A stretch of 64,000 nt of DNA, from the NCBI GenBank assembly GCA_964528875.1, contig CAZGUI010000008.1, forward strand, positions 14,708 through 78,707, in the 5' to 3' direction. Each line of letters starts with the position of its first letter. The stretch's first letter is position 1. This DNA is from Bacteroides_E sp964528875. Lineage in GTDB: Bacteria; Bacteroidota; Bacteroidia; Bacteroidales; Bacteroidaceae. Under the pieces are notes generated by a model. That model was not told the origin of the DNA and made no database searches. It was given only the letters and a program-made list of their open reading frames with translations. The position numbers were made by a program, and so were the translations under genes. Shown piece after piece: positions 44,227 through 53,988 of the stretch.

Positions 44227-45303
44227 TTGAGTAATCAGGAAAAACATATAGAAGAATTTGAGTCTGATTTTATAGACGACTTAGATAGAGTTGATGAGAC
44301 TCAGCTCTACGAACATTTTAAAGTAACTGCAGATAAAGGGCAATCTCCCTTAAGGGTTGATAAGTTCTTGTCTGATAGAATGTTAAATGCATCTCGTAAC
44401 CGGATTCAACAAGCTGCTGATGCTAATATGGTTTTAGTTAATGGGATTGCAGTGAAGAGTAACTATAAGGTGAAACCTTTGGATATAATTACTGTAATGT
44501 TAGATCGCCCGGTTTATGAAAATAAAATCATTCCGGAAGATATTCCTTTAAATATTGTTTATGAAGACCATTGTTTAATGGTGATTAATAAACCTGCTGG
44601 TTTAGTAGTTCATCCAGGACATGGAAACTACACTGGAACTTTGCTGAATGCTCTTGCTTGGTATATGAAAGAAGATTCTAATTTTGATCCCAATGATGCA
44701 AATGTAGGGTTGGTTCATCGCATTGATAAAGATACTTCAGGATTATTACTAATAGCAAAAACACCTGAAGCCAAAACACATTTATCGAAACAGTTTTTTG
44801 ATAAAACAACACATAGAGAGTATCAGGCACTAGTCTGGGGAAATATGGATGAAGATGAGGGAGTAATTACAGGAAATATTGCACGTAATCCAAAAGATAG
44901 AATGCAGATGGCTGTTTTTTCTGACCCTGAAATTGGGAAGTCGGCAGTAACTCACTATAAGGTTTTGGAAAGATTGGGGTATGTTACTTTAGTTCAATGT
45001 GCCTTGGAAACAGGTAGGACACATCAGATTCGTGTTCACATGAAACACATCGGACATACCTTATTCAATGATGCACGTTATGGAGGGGATAAAATATTAA
45101 AAGGGACTCGTTATAGTAAATATAGGCAGTTTGTACAAAACTGTTTTTCAATATGTCCCAGGCAAGCCCTTCATGCCAAAACTTTAGGTTTTGTTCATCC
45201 TGAAACAGGAGAAGAGATGTTTTTTGATTCTGTTTTGCCAGATGATTTATTGGAGTTAATTAATAAATGGCGTACGTATATTAGTAATAGAGATATAGAA
45301 TGA
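44227..45303 (+). CDS. rluD: Ribosomal large subunit pseudouridine synthase, RluD type
   Basis: The enzyme (358 residues) makes pseudouridines in 23S rRNA. It has an S4 domain (about 38-95; SPLRVDKFLSDRM) and the catalytic motif HRIDKDTSGLLL. The start is TTG at 44227, 8 bases after the preceding stop. No in-frame ATG lies before the S4 domain, and the conserved acidic leader (ELYEHF-like, YEHFKVTADKGQS) needs this or a nearby non-ATG start. It overlaps ddl by 4 bases. Confidence 0.93.
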   Translation: MSNQEKHIEEFESDFIDDLDRVDETQLYEHFKVTADKGQSPLRVDKFLSDRMLNASRNRIQQAADANMVLVNGIAVKSNYKVKPLDIITVMLDRPVYENKIIPEDIPLNIVYEDHCLMVINKPAGLVVHPGHGNYTGTLLNALAWYMKEDSNFDPNDANVGLVHRIDKDTSGLLLIAKTPEAKTHLSKQFFDKTTHREYQALVWGNMDEDEGVITGNIARNPKDRMQMAVFSDPEIGKSAVTHYKVLERLGYVTLVQCALETGRTHQIRVHMKHIGHTLFNDARYGGDKILKGTRYSKYRQFVQNCFSICPRQALHAKTLGFVHPETGEEMFFDSVLPDDLLELINKWRTYISNRDIE

Positions 45304-46310
45304 AGCGAACAATAGCTATAATAGGAGGAGGAGATTCATCTGAATATGAAGTCTCTCTTTCTAGTGCAAAGGGCATTTACTCTTTTTTTGATAAAGAGAA
45401 ATACAATGTATATGTAGTAAAGATAGTGAATCAATCATGGACTGTTTTGCTTAATTTTGATGAAAAACTCGGTGCAGATAACCCGGCAATTGAGGAAGTT
45501 GCAGTTGACAAAAATGATTTTAGTTTTACTGTAGATAATCATCGGGTGATTTTTGATTATGCTTACATTACTATACATGGAGAACCAGGTGAAGATGGAT
45601 GTTTGCAAGGATATTTCAAGATTATGAATATTCCTCATTCTACTTGTGATGTATTACCAGCCTCACTAACCTACAATAAGCATTTCTGCAGCCAATACCT
45701 TAAGGGCTTTGGTGTTAACATTGCTGAATCTATTATTTTGAAACAAAAAAAAGACCCTTCTTTTAGTTTGGATGAAGTTAAAAGAAGAGTAGGGTATCCT
45801 TGCTTTGTAAAACCGAACCTTGGTGGATCAAGCTTTGGTATTACTAAGGTTAAGCAGGAAGAAGATCTGATACCTGCAATCGAAAAAGCTTTTAGTGAAG
45901 ATAGAGAGGTTATTATTGAAGCCTTTCTTGATGGCATGGAAGTTACTTGTGGTTGTTTTGCAATTAAAAATGAGATGGTGGCTTTGCCCCTTACAGAAGT
46001 GGTAACGCATAATGAGTTTTTTGATTTTGAAGCAAAATATAAAGGAGCTGTAGATGAAATAACCCCTGCTAGAATCTCTGAAACATTAACTCATCACATA
46101 CAAGATTTGACAAAGATGATTTATAGGCTCTTAAATTGTGATGGAATAATTCGAATTGATTATATTGTAACAGAATCGGATAAGGTAAATTTATTAGAGG
46201 TAAACACAACTCCCGGAATGACTTCTACAAGCTTCATTCCACAACAGGTGTCAGCCGCAGGTTTGTCTATGAGGCAAATTTTAACTAATCTTGTTGAGAG
46301 TGCTTTTTGA
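45300..46310 (+). CDS. ddl: D-alanine--D-alanine ligase
   Basis: This ATP-grasp enzyme (336 residues) joins two D-alanines for peptidoglycan. GGDSSEYEVSLSSA at the N-terminus, HGEPGEDGCLQGYF, and the late LLEVNTTPGMTSTSFIPQ are conserved. It starts inside the rluD stop (ATGA) and is followed by the acyltransferase gene after 3 bases. Confidence 0.95.
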   Translation: MKRTIAIIGGGDSSEYEVSLSSAKGIYSFFDKEKYNVYVVKIVNQSWTVLLNFDEKLGADNPAIEEVAVDKNDFSFTVDNHRVIFDYAYITIHGEPGEDGCLQGYFKIMNIPHSTCDVLPASLTYNKHFCSQYLKGFGVNIAESIILKQKKDPSFSLDEVKRRVGYPCFVKPNLGGSSFGITKVKQEEDLIPAIEKAFSEDREVIIEAFLDGMEVTCGCFAIKNEMVALPLTEVVTHNEFFDFEAKYKGAVDEITPARISETLTHHIQDLTKMIYRLLNCDGIIRIDYIVTESDKVNLLEVNTTPGMTSTSFIPQQVSAAGLSMRQILTNLVESAF

Positions 46311-46313
46311 TAA

Positions 46314-47489
46314 ATGGAAAAAGATATGAAAAATACGTCAGAATTTGATGAAATACGTCCCTATCATGATGAAGAATTGCCGGAAGTCTTTGAACTTTTA
46401 ATTGAAGATGAGGCGTTTCAGAATGCAGTTGGATTTATTGTTCCGGATATTCCTTTTGCTGTATTGGCAGAAAAAATTCGTGCTTGTAAGTCGAAATTAG
46501 ACTTCCAAAAGGCTTTTGCGTATGAAATCTTACGAAAGATTGCTGCAAATTACACGGATGGATTGAGTATAGATTTATCTGCTAATCCTAAAGAGAATGC
46601 GTATACTTATATTTCTAACCATAGAGATATAATATTAGATGCAGGTTTTCTTTCTTCGTTGCTAGTGGAGAATGGTTTAGATACAGTTGAAATTGCAATA
46701 GGGGATAATCTGTTGGTTTATCCTTGGATAAAGCGCTTGGTTAGAATTAATAAGTCTTTCATTGTTCAGCGAGCTTTAACTATGCGACAAATGCTGGAGT
46801 CTTCTGCTCGTATGTCTCGCTATATGCATTACACTATTAAAGAAAAGAAGCAGTCCATTTGGATAGCTCAACGTGAAGGTCGCGCAAAAGATTCTAATGA
46901 TAGAACGCAAGAAAGTGTGTTGAAAATGTTAGCCATGGGAGGTGAAGGTTCTGTCGCTTCTCGTCTGTCTAATTTGAATATTATTCCATTATCCATATCT
47001 TATGAGTATGATCCTTGTGATTACTTGAAGGCTCAGGAGTTTCAGTTAAAGAGAAATGATCCTAATTTTGTTAAAACAACAAGAGATGATTTGTTGAATA
47101 TGGAAGTGGGTATGTTCGGTTATAAAGGAAGAGTGCATTTTCAAACAACACCCTGTTTAAATAATAAGCTGAAAGAGCTGGAGAAAAATAGTCATCTACA
47201 AAAAAATGAAATCTTTCAAATGGTTTCTCAGCAAATGGATAAACAAATTCATTTAGGATATAGAATGTATGAGGTGAATTATGTGGCTCACGATTTATTG
47301 TATAATTCAGCTACTCATAAAGATAAATATACTGAAGAACAGAAACTGAATTTTATTGCCTATCTGGAAAAACAACTTGATAAAATTCATTTAGTTAATA
47401 AAGATGAGGCTTTTCTTCGTGAGAGAATACTACTGATGTATGCTAATCCTTTGACAAATTACCTAAAGGCTCTTGAATGTGTAGATTAA
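46314..47489 (+). CDS. PlsC-like acyltransferase
   Basis: The 391-residue protein resembles the lysophospholipid acyltransferase superfamily: ISNHRDIILDAGFL fits the His/Asp motif, and WIAQREGRAKDSNDRTQ fits the glycine-rich phosphate-binding motif. The His to the last Asp spacing is HX5D, not the usual HX4D. The donor and acceptor are unknown; glycerophospholipid synthesis is the likely setting. A second ATG at 46326 is possible. It overlaps the next gene by 13 bases. Confidence 0.75.
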   Translation: MEKDMKNTSEFDEIRPYHDEELPEVFELLIEDEAFQNAVGFIVPDIPFAVLAEKIRACKSKLDFQKAFAYEILRKIAANYTDGLSIDLSANPKENAYTYISNHRDIILDAGFLSSLLVENGLDTVEIAIGDNLLVYPWIKRLVRINKSFIVQRALTMRQMLESSARMSRYMHYTIKEKKQSIWIAQREGRAKDSNDRTQESVLKMLAMGGEGSVASRLSNLNIIPLSISYEYDPCDYLKAQEFQLKRNDPNFVKTTRDDLLNMEVGMFGYKGRVHFQTTPCLNNKLKELEKNSHLQKNEIFQMVSQQMDKQIHLGYRMYEVNYVAHDLLYNSATHKDKYTEEQKLNFIAYLEKQLDKIHLVNKDEAFLRERILLMYANPLTNYLKALECVD

Positions 47490-48142
47490 TTACCTGTTCA
47501 TACTGTTTATTATTAATGGTTCTTTTTTCCGGTTGTGATGATGATGGATATCAAGGAACTTTCCCTTCTATTGTTTTAGAATTTGCAACAGTTCAAGCCG
47601 ATGATGAAGGTTATCTTACTTTTCTCATTACAGACAAAAAAGAAATATTACATATTCTAGAAGATCGAACAAAAACAAAAATTGAACCTCGGGAACAAAG
47701 GCGCTTTGTTTGTGATTATGAAGTAGCAGAATCGAACAAAGAGGTTATTATTTATTCTTTATTGCCCACACTGACTTCTAATCCTATTCCTAAAGAAGAG
47801 TTGGAATTTGTGTTAAAGGAAGACCCTATTTCAGTGCAAAGTAGCTGGTTAGGGAATGGTTATCTCAATCTAATTATGCAAATTAGAGTGGATGATGCTA
47901 AAAAGCACACATTCTCTTTTATTGAAGAAAATTACTTCACGGAGGGTCATACATCCAGAGTGGACTTAATACTATATCACGACGATGGGGGAGATTTTTT
48001 TGCACATACAGATCGAGCTTATTTTTCGATTCCTCTTCACAAATATTTACTGAATAAACAAGTCAATGAGGTCAAATTGAGTTTTTCTTACTTTGATTAC
48101 TCAGGCAAAAGAAGAGTTCATTCTTTTAGTTTGAAAAGATAG
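47477..48142 (+). CDS. NigD-like lipoprotein
   Basis: The 221-residue protein has a lipoprotein signal ending VLFSGCDDD. An N-terminal beta domain (about 25-90, including VQADDEGYLTFLITDKKE) and a C-terminal beta domain (about 105-221) match the NigD-like family, known only as Bacteroidetes envelope proteins. It overlaps the acyltransferase gene by 13 bases and ends the five-gene run from the PASTA gene. Confidence 0.75.
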   Translation: MCRLITCSYCLLLMVLFSGCDDDGYQGTFPSIVLEFATVQADDEGYLTFLITDKKEILHILEDRTKTKIEPREQRRFVCDYEVAESNKEVIIYSLLPTLTSNPIPKEELEFVLKEDPISVQSSWLGNGYLNLIMQIRVDDAKKHTFSFIEENYFTEGHTSRVDLILYHDDGGDFFAHTDRAYFSIPLHKYLLNKQVNEVKLSFSYFDYSGKRRVHSFSLKR

Positions 48143-48229
48143 TTTGAAAAGATAAGATTTGTATCTGTTATTCTTGAGTGATTTGCCCTTAAATGCAACA
48201 TGAAAATTTATAGAAAAGTTTCAGCAAAT

Positions 48230-48283
48230 AAAGAAGAAGGGTTGAACAGATATGACAATCAATCTATTCAACCCTTCTTCTTT
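48230..48283. terminator. Bidirectional terminator
   Basis: A 17-bp stem (48230-48246 with 48267-48283), with A run on the left and T run on the right, lies between the convergent NigD-like and argF' genes. Confidence 0.9.
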
Positions 48284-48290
48284 ATTCCAT

Positions 48291-49262
48291 CTATATTACG
48301 TCATCGTTTTCGAAGCTCTTTAATAGTCGTTTGATTACCACAGTTGCAGCGATTTCACGATTAGCTGCTTCCGGTATAACAATTGATTGTGGGCTTTCAA
48401 TGACTTCATCAGTTACAATCATATTTCTCCTTACAGGCAGACAGTGCATAAAGTAAGCATCTCGTGTAACATCCATTTGGCGTTTGCTTACAGTCCAGTT
48501 ACGGTCTTTACTAAGAATTTTCCCATAATTATCACCACTATATGCTGCCCAATTTTTAGCATAGATAAAGTCTGCTCCTTCAAAAGCTTTCATTTGGTTA
48601 TATTCTACTTTAGCATTACCTACAAATTGAGGATCAAGTTCATATCCTTCAGGGTGGGTAATAACAAATTCATAATCTGTTGCATTCATCCACTCTGCGA
48701 AAGAGTTCGGTACTGCTTGAGGTAATGCTCTAGGGTGTGGCGCCCAAGTGAGTACCACCTTAGGTTTCTCCGTCTTTTTATATTCTTCTATAGTTATTAA
48801 ATCGGCAAAGCTTTGTAATGGATGACGAGTCGCTGATTCCATAGAGAATACGGGGCGACCGGAGTATTTAATAAATTGGTTAAGAATCACTTCATTGTAG
48901 TCCTCTTCTTTATTTTCAAATTGAGCAAAGGATCGGATACCAATAAGGTCACAATAACATCCCATTACAGGAATGGCTTCTAAAAGGTGTTCGGGTTTAT
49001 CTCCATCCATAATTACCCCTCTTTCAGTCTCTAGCTTCCAAGCACCTTGGTTGATGTCTAGGACGATGGTATTCATGCCCAGATTTAAAGCTGCTTTTTG
49101 TGTGCTTAAGCGAGTTCTCAAACTGGAATTAAAGAAAATCATCATTAAGGTCTTATTTTCCCCTAGCTCTATATATTTCAGACGATTTCTTTTTATTTCA
49201 AAGGCCTCTTTTAAGGCATAATCAAGATTAACTAAGTCGTTTACACAAGTGAATTTTTTCAT
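48291..49262 (-). CDS. argF': N-succinylornithine carbamoyltransferase
   Basis: The 323-residue transcarbamylase makes N-succinylcitrulline in the Bacteroides route to arginine. SSLRTRLSTQKA fits the carbamoyl-phosphate loop and HCLPVRRN the late motif. Pro90 in GDKP90-EHLLE is the residue that marks succinylornithine specificity in the B. fragilis enzyme; acetylornithine enzymes have Glu there. It is last in proB-proA-argF', 18 bases after proA. Confidence 0.94.
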   Translation of the reverse strand: MKKFTCVNDLVNLDYALKEAFEIKRNRLKYIELGENKTLMMIFFNSSLRTRLSTQKAALNLGMNTIVLDINQGAWKLETERGVIMDGDKPEHLLEAIPVMGCYCDLIGIRSFAQFENKEEDYNEVILNQFIKYSGRPVFSMESATRHPLQSFADLITIEEYKKTEKPKVVLTWAPHPRALPQAVPNSFAEWMNATDYEFVITHPEGYELDPQFVGNAKVEYNQMKAFEGADFIYAKNWAAYSGDNYGKILSKDRNWTVSKRQMDVTRDAYFMHCLPVRRNMIVTDEVIESPQSIVIPEAANREIAATVVIKRLLKSFENDDVI

Positions 49263-49280
49263 ATTCTTTCTATCTTTAGG

Positions 49281-50531
49281 TTAGGGGTTTCTTGTTTGCC
49301 CATCACCTTCAATTAACCATTTATAAGATGTGATTTCTGCTAGTGCCATAGGGCCTCTAGCATGTAGTTTTTGGGTGCTAATGCCAATTTCTGCTCCAAG
49401 GCCAAATTGTGCCCCATCAGTAAAAGCTGTAGAAACATTCTGATATACACAAGCTGCATCTACCATCTGTTGAAAATAAGCTCCTCGCTCTTTGTTTTCT
49501 GTTATGATACACTCGCTATGTTTCGATCCGTATTTGTCAATGTGATCTATGGCTTCATCAACCGTATTAACGGTTTTTATTGCTAATTTATAATCAAGAA
49601 ATTCTACCCCATACTTATCCTCTGTAGCAAGGTTTAGCAACTCGTGAGAGTATGAATTAGTCAATGCTTCGTGTGCAGGTTTGTCTGCATATATTATGAC
49701 ATTCTTCTCTTTTAAATTATGACATAATACAGGTAAATCAGACAATCGATTTTTATGAATGATTAAGCACTCCAATGCATTGCATACACTAACCCGCCTT
49801 GTTTTTGCATTGGTGATGATTGCTGTTCCCTTTTCAGTGTTACCATATTCATCAAAGTAAGTATGACATATTCCAATACCTGTTTCTATAACTGGAATAG
49901 TTGCATTTTTGCGCACGTAATTAATTAGGCCAGCACTTCCTCTGGGAATTAATAAATCAACGTATCCTTCGGCTTGTAATAGCTCTTGTGTGGCTTCTCT
50001 ATCAGTTGGTAGAAGTGTTACAATATTGCGTGTTAAGTTAAACTTATCGAGTACTTGATGTATTACATGAATAATTGCTTGGTTGGAATTGAATGCATCA
50101 CTGCCTCCCTTTAAAACACAGGCACTTCCGCTTTTTAAGCAAAGTGAAAACACATCAAAGCTAACATTAGGTCTTGCTTCGTAAATAATACCTATGACAC
50201 CAAAAGGAACACTTATTTTGCGTAATAACATACCGTTTGGTTGTTCTTTTCTGAGTAACTCAATGCCTAAAGGACTAGGTAAGGATGCTACATTTTCTAT
50301 ATCTGCAGCAATGCTTTTTATTCTATCTATAGTTAACTTCAAGCGATCATATTTTGGGTCAAGAGTATCCATCTGATCCAAATCTTTTTTGTTTTCGGTA
50401 AGAATATAATCTGTGTTTTCTAGTGCAGCTTTGCTTACAGCTAATAAGATTTGATTAATTTCACTCTCTTTTAGCCTTTGAAGATCTCTTGAAGCTTTTC
50501 TAACCGCAATAAAACGATCTTGTATACTCAT
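49281..50531 (-). CDS. proA: Gamma-glutamyl phosphate reductase
   Basis: This enzyme (416 residues) makes glutamate semialdehyde for proline synthesis. The nucleotide-binding region GVIGIIYEARPNVSFDVFSLCLKSGSACVLKGG and the catalytic cysteine in NAKTRRVSVCNALECL are clear. It is 15 bases after proB. Confidence 0.96.
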   Translation of the reverse strand: MSIQDRFIAVRKASRDLQRLKESEINQILLAVSKAALENTDYILTENKKDLDQMDTLDPKYDRLKLTIDRIKSIAADIENVASLPSPLGIELLRKEQPNGMLLRKISVPFGVIGIIYEARPNVSFDVFSLCLKSGSACVLKGGSDAFNSNQAIIHVIHQVLDKFNLTRNIVTLLPTDREATQELLQAEGYVDLLIPRGSAGLINYVRKNATIPVIETGIGICHTYFDEYGNTEKGTAIITNAKTRRVSVCNALECLIIHKNRLSDLPVLCHNLKEKNVIIYADKPAHEALTNSYSHELLNLATEDKYGVEFLDYKLAIKTVNTVDEAIDHIDKYGSKHSECIITENKERGAYFQQMVDAACVYQNVSTAFTDGAQFGLGAEIGISTQKLHARGPMALAEITSYKWLIEGDGQTRNP

Positions 50532-50546
50532 TTTGTTCTTCTTTAA

Positions 50547-51629
50547 TTATTCTATGTATAGGTAATCATAATGAACCATCTCTTTTTTGTTGCGTTGCCC
50601 CATGTAAGAACGGGCTTGTTCAGCATTATAGTTTACTCTACCTACACCTATAGGTTCTTTTTTGTGGTTCATAATACGTACAATATCATCTTTCTCAAAT
50701 TTCCCAACTATATTAATTACGCCTACAGGTAGAATACTTGCCACTTGATTGGACATTAATATTTCTACAGCATCTTTGTTTAAGTGGATCTCTCCTTTGG
50801 CAAACTCTTCGCTGTGGGCTATCCATTTTTTGACATTCGAAACCGGTTCTTTGCTGGGTGTAAAGACCGTACAGATTGTCTTTTCGGGTTGTTCGGTTAT
50901 TTTGATTAAAATGTCTGGACTACATCCGTTAGCTATAATAACTTGTATTCCTTCATCAGCAATTTTCTTAGCAATAGAGCTTTTGGTTAGCATTCCTCCT
51001 CTACCAAAAGCAGATTTTGAGCTTTGTATGTAGCTGGATAAATCAATATCTTGTTCAATCTTTCTGATTACCTTGCTGGTTGCAAGTTGGGGGGGGCCAT
51101 CATAGATTCCATCTACATTGCTTAGGATAATCAGTGATTGTACTCCCATCATAGAGGCTATTAGACCGGAAAGTTCATCATTATCAGTAAACATCAACTC
51201 TGTCACTGAAATTGTATCATTCTCATTCACTATAGGAATAATGTTATTTTGCAACATCACTGACATGCAGTTTTTTTGATTCAGATAGTGACTTCTAGTT
51301 CTGAAATTTTCTTTTGTAGTTAAAATCTGACCAACAGTTATTCCATGTTCTTTGAAAAAGTCATAATACTTATTAATTAATTTAGCCTGACCAATGGCTG
51401 AAAAAAGTTGCCTTTGATCTACACTATCTAATTTGTTAGAAACGGAGATCTCACTTCTGCCAGCGGCTACAGCTCCTGAAGATACCAAGATAACCTCTAT
51501 TCCCTTTTTATGTAAGTAAGCAACTTGATCGACTAAAGAAGATATCTGTGTAATGTTGAGTGAACCATCTGATCGAGTAATAACATTACTTCCAATCTTT
51601 ATAGTTATGCGTTTATTCTCGGTGGTCAT
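50547..51629 (-). CDS. proB: Glutamate 5-kinase
   Basis: This is the first proline enzyme (360 residues). It has an amino acid kinase domain (1-about 255; IKIGSNVIT, VSSGAVAAGRSEI, NENDTISV) and a C-terminal PUA domain (about 270-360). The feedback loop region is intact by eye. A -7 box TATATTTG lies at 51665-51658 on the minus strand. Confidence 0.96.
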   Translation of the reverse strand: MTTENKRITIKIGSNVITRSDGSLNITQISSLVDQVAYLHKKGIEVILVSSGAVAAGRSEISVSNKLDSVDQRQLFSAIGQAKLINKYYDFFKEHGITVGQILTTKENFRTRSHYLNQKNCMSVMLQNNIIPIVNENDTISVTELMFTDNDELSGLIASMMGVQSLIILSNVDGIYDGPPQLATSKVIRKIEQDIDLSSYIQSSKSAFGRGGMLTKSSIAKKIADEGIQVIIANGCSPDILIKITEQPEKTICTVFTPSKEPVSNVKKWIAHSEEFAKGEIHLNKDAVEILMSNQVASILPVGVINIVGKFEKDDIVRIMNHKKEPIGVGRVNYNAEQARSYMGQRNKKEMVHYDYLYIE

Positions 51630-51728
51630 TATTCTTACTTTTAATTTAGAAAGAAAACAAATATAAAGAATATTTCACTGATCTTCTTCTATTTGATAGG
51701 GAAAAGAGTAATATGTTTGTGTTTATTC

Positions 51729-51956
51729 TTATTCTGCTTGGTGATTGTTAGCAATTAGTTCTTTTGCCTTTTGTTCGTTTTCGCTTGAAACTAATAACCT
51801 AACTTCATAATCAGTGTATGGACTATAAATAGTCATTATGTTGTTTTTTGTGATACAAGGAATATCATTACTCTCTAATAATCCTTTTATTAGTTCTGTT
51901 TCCCATGTGGTTCCTTCAAATACTACGGCCAAGTCTGATTCTTTTTTATTTTCCAT
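51729..51956 (-). CDS. DUF2007-type small protein
   Basis: The 75-residue protein (LAVVFEGTTWETELIKGLLESNDIPCI, then YEVRLLVSSENEQKAKELI) fits DUF2007, a small ferredoxin-like fold of unknown role. It lies 10 bases after murI on the same strand. Confidence 0.85.
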   Translation of the reverse strand: MENKKESDLAVVFEGTTWETELIKGLLESNDIPCITKNNIMTIYSPYTDYEVRLLVSSENEQKAKELIANNHQAE

Positions 51957-51966
51957 AACTTTTATT

Positions 51967-52800
51967 TTATGTTAAAGTAATGTGTTCTACACAAATATCT
52001 TCATTGAGGAAAAGCGATGCTGAATTGATGAATTTCTCTGTTGATTCTGTTGTGTAATAGGTGCAGTTACCTCCTTTAGTGCATTTATTATCTATTTCAG
52101 GATGCCTCTTCAGGTAATCTTTTAAACTATTGGCCACATATTCTCCTTGAGCAATAATTTGTATATGATCAGGAGTAAAGAGCTTTATCTTAGGTAGTAA
52201 TATAGGATAGTGTGTACAGCCTAAAATAAAAGTATCAATTTGCCAGTCTTTATTTAATAACCTATTGATATGTTGTTTAATGAAATAGTCAGCTCCCTCT
52301 TTGTTGGCTTCATCATTCTCAACTAAAGAAACCCACATGGGGCACGCTTCACTTGTTACTTGAATCTCAGGAAATAGTTTTTTTATCTCTAATGGATATG
52401 AGTTAGATACTACAGTTCCGGTAGTAGCCAGTAAACCAATGTGTTTGGATGTAGTTAGTTGATTTAATTGTTCTACGGTGGGTCGAATAACTCCCAAAAC
52501 TCTACGATTCGGGTCAAGCTGAGGTAAATCGTGTGTTTGAATACTACGTAAAGCTTTAGCTGAAGCGGTATTACATGCCAAAATCACTAAATGGCATCCC
52601 TCCTCAAATAGCCTTTTAACAGCTTGTAATGTAAACTGATAGACAATCTCAAAAGACCTTGTTCCATATGGAGTGCGTGCATTGTCTCCCAGATATAAAA
52701 AGTCGTAGTCTGGTAATTGCTTTCTAATTTCCTTTAGTATGGTAAGTCCTCCATAACCAGAATCGAATATGCCTATTGGGCCGGGTATTTGAGATAACAT
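51967..52800 (-). CDS. murI: Glutamate racemase
   Basis: This enzyme makes D-glutamate for peptidoglycan. I start it at 52800 (277 residues), just before GPIGIFDSGYGGLTIL; the longer frame to 52839 would run back through a terminator hairpin. Catalytic cysteines lie in ACNTASAKA and GCTHYPIL. Confidence 0.95.
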   Translation of the reverse strand: MLSQIPGPIGIFDSGYGGLTILKEIRKQLPDYDFLYLGDNARTPYGTRSFEIVYQFTLQAVKRLFEEGCHLVILACNTASAKALRSIQTHDLPQLDPNRRVLGVIRPTVEQLNQLTTSKHIGLLATTGTVVSNSYPLEIKKLFPEIQVTSEACPMWVSLVENDEANKEGADYFIKQHINRLLNKDWQIDTFILGCTHYPILLPKIKLFTPDHIQIIAQGEYVANSLKDYLKRHPEIDNKCTKGGNCTYYTTESTEKFINSASLFLNEDICVEHITLT

Positions 52801-52819
52801 ATCTATTGTTTTAAATGCA

Positions 52820-52856
52820 AAAAGGGAGATAAGCTTCATTGCTCAGTCTCCCTTTT
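52820..52856 (-). terminator. Hairpin between ompH and murI
   Basis: AAAAGGGAGA (52820-52829) pairs with TCTCCCTTTT (52847-52856), and the minus-strand side ends in a T run. It closes the uppS-bamA-ompH run before murI. Confidence 0.82.
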
Positions 52857-52887
52857 GTAAACTTTAGAAGCTTTATAGCTTACATTA

Positions 52888-53394
52888 TTATATTCCTAGT
52901 TTTGATTTAACTGTTGTAGTTAAGTCTGTACTTTGGCTCGTGTTAATGAAAGGGATTGCAGTTCTTGCTACATCAAAGATATAAGTATATCCTTGTGCAT
53001 TACCTACATCTTGTATGGCATCATCTAGTTTTTTATAGATAGGAACCATCAATTCATTTTGAGTTTGTTGCATAGTTTCATATGCTTCTTGTTGAAATTG
53101 TTCTTGTCTCTGAGCCATGTCTTGTAGTTCTCTTTGTCTTCTTTCTGCTATATTTTGAGGAAGTGAGTCTACAGTTTGTTGGAATTCTTGAAATTTCTTG
53201 TTGAATTCCTCTTGTGTTCTTTGCATCTCTTCGCTATACTTTTTCTGTAAAGCTTCCATTTCAGTTTCAGCTTTTTTGAACTCGGGCATAGTCACAATGA
53301 TTTCTTGTGAATTAAAATGACCAAACTTAAAGGTCTGTGCAAAGAGGCCTACAGGTAAGGCCATTAAAATAATTAATGCGATTTTCTTAAGCAT
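52888..53394 (-). CDS. OmpH/Skp-family periplasmic chaperone (second copy)
   Basis: The 168-residue protein has a signal peptide (about 1-19) and a long alpha-helical hairpin (about 45-125, Q/E-rich), then a short tail. It resembles Skp, which holds outer membrane proteins for BamA. It is 60 bases after the first copy; the two differ in sequence and are an old duplication. Confidence 0.9.
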   Translation of the reverse strand: MLKKIALIILMALPVGLFAQTFKFGHFNSQEIIVTMPEFKKAETEMEALQKKYSEEMQRTQEEFNKKFQEFQQTVDSLPQNIAERRQRELQDMAQRQEQFQQEAYETMQQTQNELMVPIYKKLDDAIQDVGNAQGYTYIFDVARTAIPFINTSQSTDLTTTVKSKLGI

Positions 53395-53454
53395 AGTGTA
53401 TTGTTTATTTTTAATTGTCTTTTTAAAAAAATACGTAATTACAAATGTATAAAA

Positions 53455-53970
53455 TTAATTTGAAATACCTAATCTATTAAGCACCTCATTACTAATATCT
53501 ATTGTAGGAGAAGCAAAAATAATACTGGTTGCAGAGGCTCTATCGAGGACAACACTGTAGCCTTGACTTTCTGAAAGGTCTTTCACTGCTTGGTATATAG
53601 CGTTTTCAATGGGCTCCATAAAAGACTTCTCTTCTTTTCCCATTTCTCCTTCAGGCCCAAAGTATTTTCTTCTGAGTTCTGCTAATTCTTTTTCTTTAGC
53701 AATAATTGCTTCTTCTTCTTTTAGCTTTTGTTGTTCGTTTAACTTGCTGCTTTTACTTTGATAGTTCTTGAACAAAGATTCAGCTTGTTCTCCTACTTTT
53801 TGAATTTCCTGTTGCCAAACCTTAGCTTTCGCTTCCAGTTTTTCGCTGCCCTCCTTGTATGCTGGAATATGCTCAAGTATATATTCCATATCAATCAGGG
53901 CAAACCTTTGTGCATTAGCTGTTATGCTAAGTACAAAAAGAGTAATAAGTATCATTCCAATTTTCTTCAT
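53455..53970 (-). CDS. OmpH/Skp-family periplasmic chaperone (first copy)
   Basis: The protein (171 residues from the ATG at 53970; 53982 is an alternative) has a signal peptide ending TANAQ, then FALIDMEYILEHIPAYK and a K/E-rich coiled-coil arm pair. GYSVVLDRASATSIIFASP is a conserved Skp end. The gene directly follows bamA, as is common. Confidence 0.92.
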   Translation of the reverse strand: MKKIGMILITLFVLSITANAQRFALIDMEYILEHIPAYKEGSEKLEAKAKVWQQEIQKVGEQAESLFKNYQSKSSKLNEQQKLKEEEAIIAKEKELAELRRKYFGPEGEMGKEEKSFMEPIENAIYQAVKDLSESQGYSVVLDRASATSIIFASPTIDISNEVLNRLGISN

Positions 53971-53988
53971 TTTTTCTAACATTAAGAG

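Noticed and set aside
52801..52839. Longer murI start
   Set aside because: It would place the start inside a terminator hairpin, and the conserved N-terminus begins at 52800.
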